From assembly GCA_025354525.1 (NCBI GenBank), contig JANXMS010000280.1:1-45618 (forward strand): a stretch of DNA of 45,618 nucleotides, written 5' to 3'. Within the stretch, counting starts at the first letter, position 1. Every line of letters starts with the position of its first letter. Shown here piece by piece: positions 44,847 through 45,618 of this stretch. The notes under the pieces are model-generated. The model did no database searches, was not told where the DNA came from, and saw only the letters and a program-made list of their open reading frames with translations. This DNA comes from Acidobacteriota bacterium. GTDB lineage: Bacteria; Acidobacteriota; Terriglobia; Bryobacterales; Bryobacteraceae. The translations under genes were made by a program, and so were the position numbers.

Positions 44847-45274
44847 AGTATCTCTTCCACCGACGGTTTACCCCGCTTCCCATAGCGGATCACCCCGTCG
44901 GCGCCGATCAGGTACACGGTACGCTTTACGATCAATCCGTGGGTGTGATACAGCTTCCCCACGGTCTGCCCCGGATCGATTAAAAGCGGAAACGGAAAGT
45001 CATACTTCTTCACGAATTTCTCATGGCTCCCCGCCCCTTGGGAGTTGACGCCATAGACGGCCATGTCCTTGAAGGCCGCCCACGAGTCCCGAATCTCGCA
45101 AAGCTGTTTCGTGCAGATCATCGTATCGTCCCCCGGATACCAAACCAGCAAAACCTCCCGTCCCCGCAGCGCCGACAGAGTCACGGTCCGCCCCTGCTCA
45201 TCAGCCAACGTAAAATCCGGAGCCACGGTCCCTGCCGCCAACGGATCGGAGAACAACCACGAAACGAGTGCCAT
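44816..45274 (-). CDS. Peroxiredoxin of the BCP/AhpC-TSA type
   Basis: This 152-residue thiol peroxidase reduces hydroperoxides. The active-site run VWYPGDDTMICTKQLCEIRD has the peroxidatic Cys54 and a second Cys59 five residues on, the spacing of the bacterioferritin-comigratory (BCP/PrxQ) group. AAGTVAPDFTLADEQGRTVTLSALRG is the standard start. The first ~12 residues (MALVSWLFSDPLA) are hydrophobic. It is convergent with smc. Its last codons (HRQGGHGG) lie in the duplicated 3' junction and could have been altered by it. Confidence 0.88.
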   Translation of the reverse strand: MALVSWLFSDPLAAGTVAPDFTLADEQGRTVTLSALRGREVLLVWYPGDDTMICTKQLCEIRDSWAAFKDMAVYGVNSQGAGSHEKFVKKYDFPFPLLIDPGQTVGKLYHTHGLIVKRTVYLIGADGVIRYGKRGKPSVEEILTHRQGGHGG

Positions 45275-45418
45275 ACTAATACTCTATTGCGATGCCCGAC
45301 TCTGCATGGAAGCCCATAGAGAAACTCTCCGAGAGAGGCGGGAGCCAAGCGCTTTATGAGTATGCGAACGACTAACCCCAGCCTTCCATCGTCCTCCGCC
45401 GTGTGCTGACTTAGAAGG

Positions 45419-45618
45419 GTGAAACAACCCCGCCGTACCCGTCTGCAACTCCTCGAGTTTGCCCGAAAATTCGCTAAGAGCGGCCAATCAAGAGCCGCCT
45501 ACGCCGCCGGCCTTGGCATCGCCGTCCATACCCTCGACCACTACCGACGCCAACTCCGCCCTCGCCAACCGCAGTTCCTCGAAGTCGATTGGCAGCCCCC
45601 ATCACTCCCCCCTGCTCC
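45419..45618 (+). mobile_element. Start of a probable IS66-type element: TnpA-like small protein (partial)
   Basis: From GTG 45419, with AGAAGG just before, the plus strand encodes at least 66 residues running off the window: KQPRRTRLQLLEFARKFAKS, then GQSRAAYAAGLGIAVHTLDH, YRRQLRP and FLEVDWQPP. This resembles the IS66 accessory TnpA pattern: a small HTH with 'GxSxxAYxxxxGIxxxTLxxYRR' followed by a short 'FVEV' strand. tnpB and the transposase would lie beyond the window, so the assignment is unproven. A lone TnpA-like gene is the alternative. No terminal inverted repeat was identified. Confidence 0.5.

Overview
The window looks like a chromosomal segment of an acidobacterium, probably close to Bryobacter/Solibacter. 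The main signs are two secreted VWFA-domain proteins of the acidobacterial type, an orphan MacB/FtsX-like permease of the 'acidobacterial duplicated orphan permease' kind, an ABC permease fused to an M1 peptidase, a large TonB-dependent receptor with a carboxypeptidase-regulatory-like N-terminus, and high G+C with tightly packed genes. The lineage is inferred from family content only; no rRNA, tRNA or CRISPR array was seen.

Layout. 0.5-7.6 kb: recN (minus) faces away from a plus-strand run of comEC, a YtxH-like protein, a glutamate-semialdehyde dehydrogenase and a small secreted protein. 7.6-9.9 kb: a minus-strand rfbA-rfbC-rfbB operon for dTDP-sugars. 9.9-12.4 kb: a cupin, decayed tandem copies of a gene junction, an FG-GAP/VCBS-like secreted protein and a SirB1-like protein. 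12.4-19.1 kb: the orphan permease, then (minus) the ABC ATPase and its permease/M1-peptidase partner. 19.2-21.4 kb: two VWFA proteins and a 66-residue protein. 21.7-28.5 kb: a SIS-domain sugar isomerase, an ECF sigma factor with a HEAT-repeat anti-sigma factor and two DUF4097 proteins, then an NtrC/NtrY-type two-component pair with a good sigma-54 promoter match in front. 28.5-33.0 kb: PfkB kinase, membrane glycosyltransferase, a DapF with altered active-site residues, and a UDP-sugar dehydrogenase. 33.1-37.0 kb: a cluster of decayed genes around one intact SDR oxidoreductase. 37-41 kb: the TonB-dependent receptor. 41-45.3 kb: smc and a convergent peroxiredoxin. The right edge enters what is probably an IS66-type element.

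Three things stand out. First, at two convergent junctions (cupin / FG-GAP gene near 10.3-10.9 kb, and smc / peroxiredoxin near 44.7-44.85 kb) the overlapping 3' ends of both genes have been copied in tandem and have drifted, leaving relic gene tails between the genes. Second, the strand bias of G over C on the plus strand reverses between the left part (G-rich) and about 33 kb onward (C-rich), irrespective of gene direction; that polarity is expected near a replication terminus and coincides with the decayed genes, although no dif site was recognised. Third, several genes are clearly broken: a membrane/PQQ-propeller gene by one frameshift plus an in-frame TAG where Trp is expected, an AlkD-like gene that is 5'-truncated and frameshifted, and the start of a cytochrome gene joined to that fragment.

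Family assignments rest on reading motifs by eye; no homology search was run.
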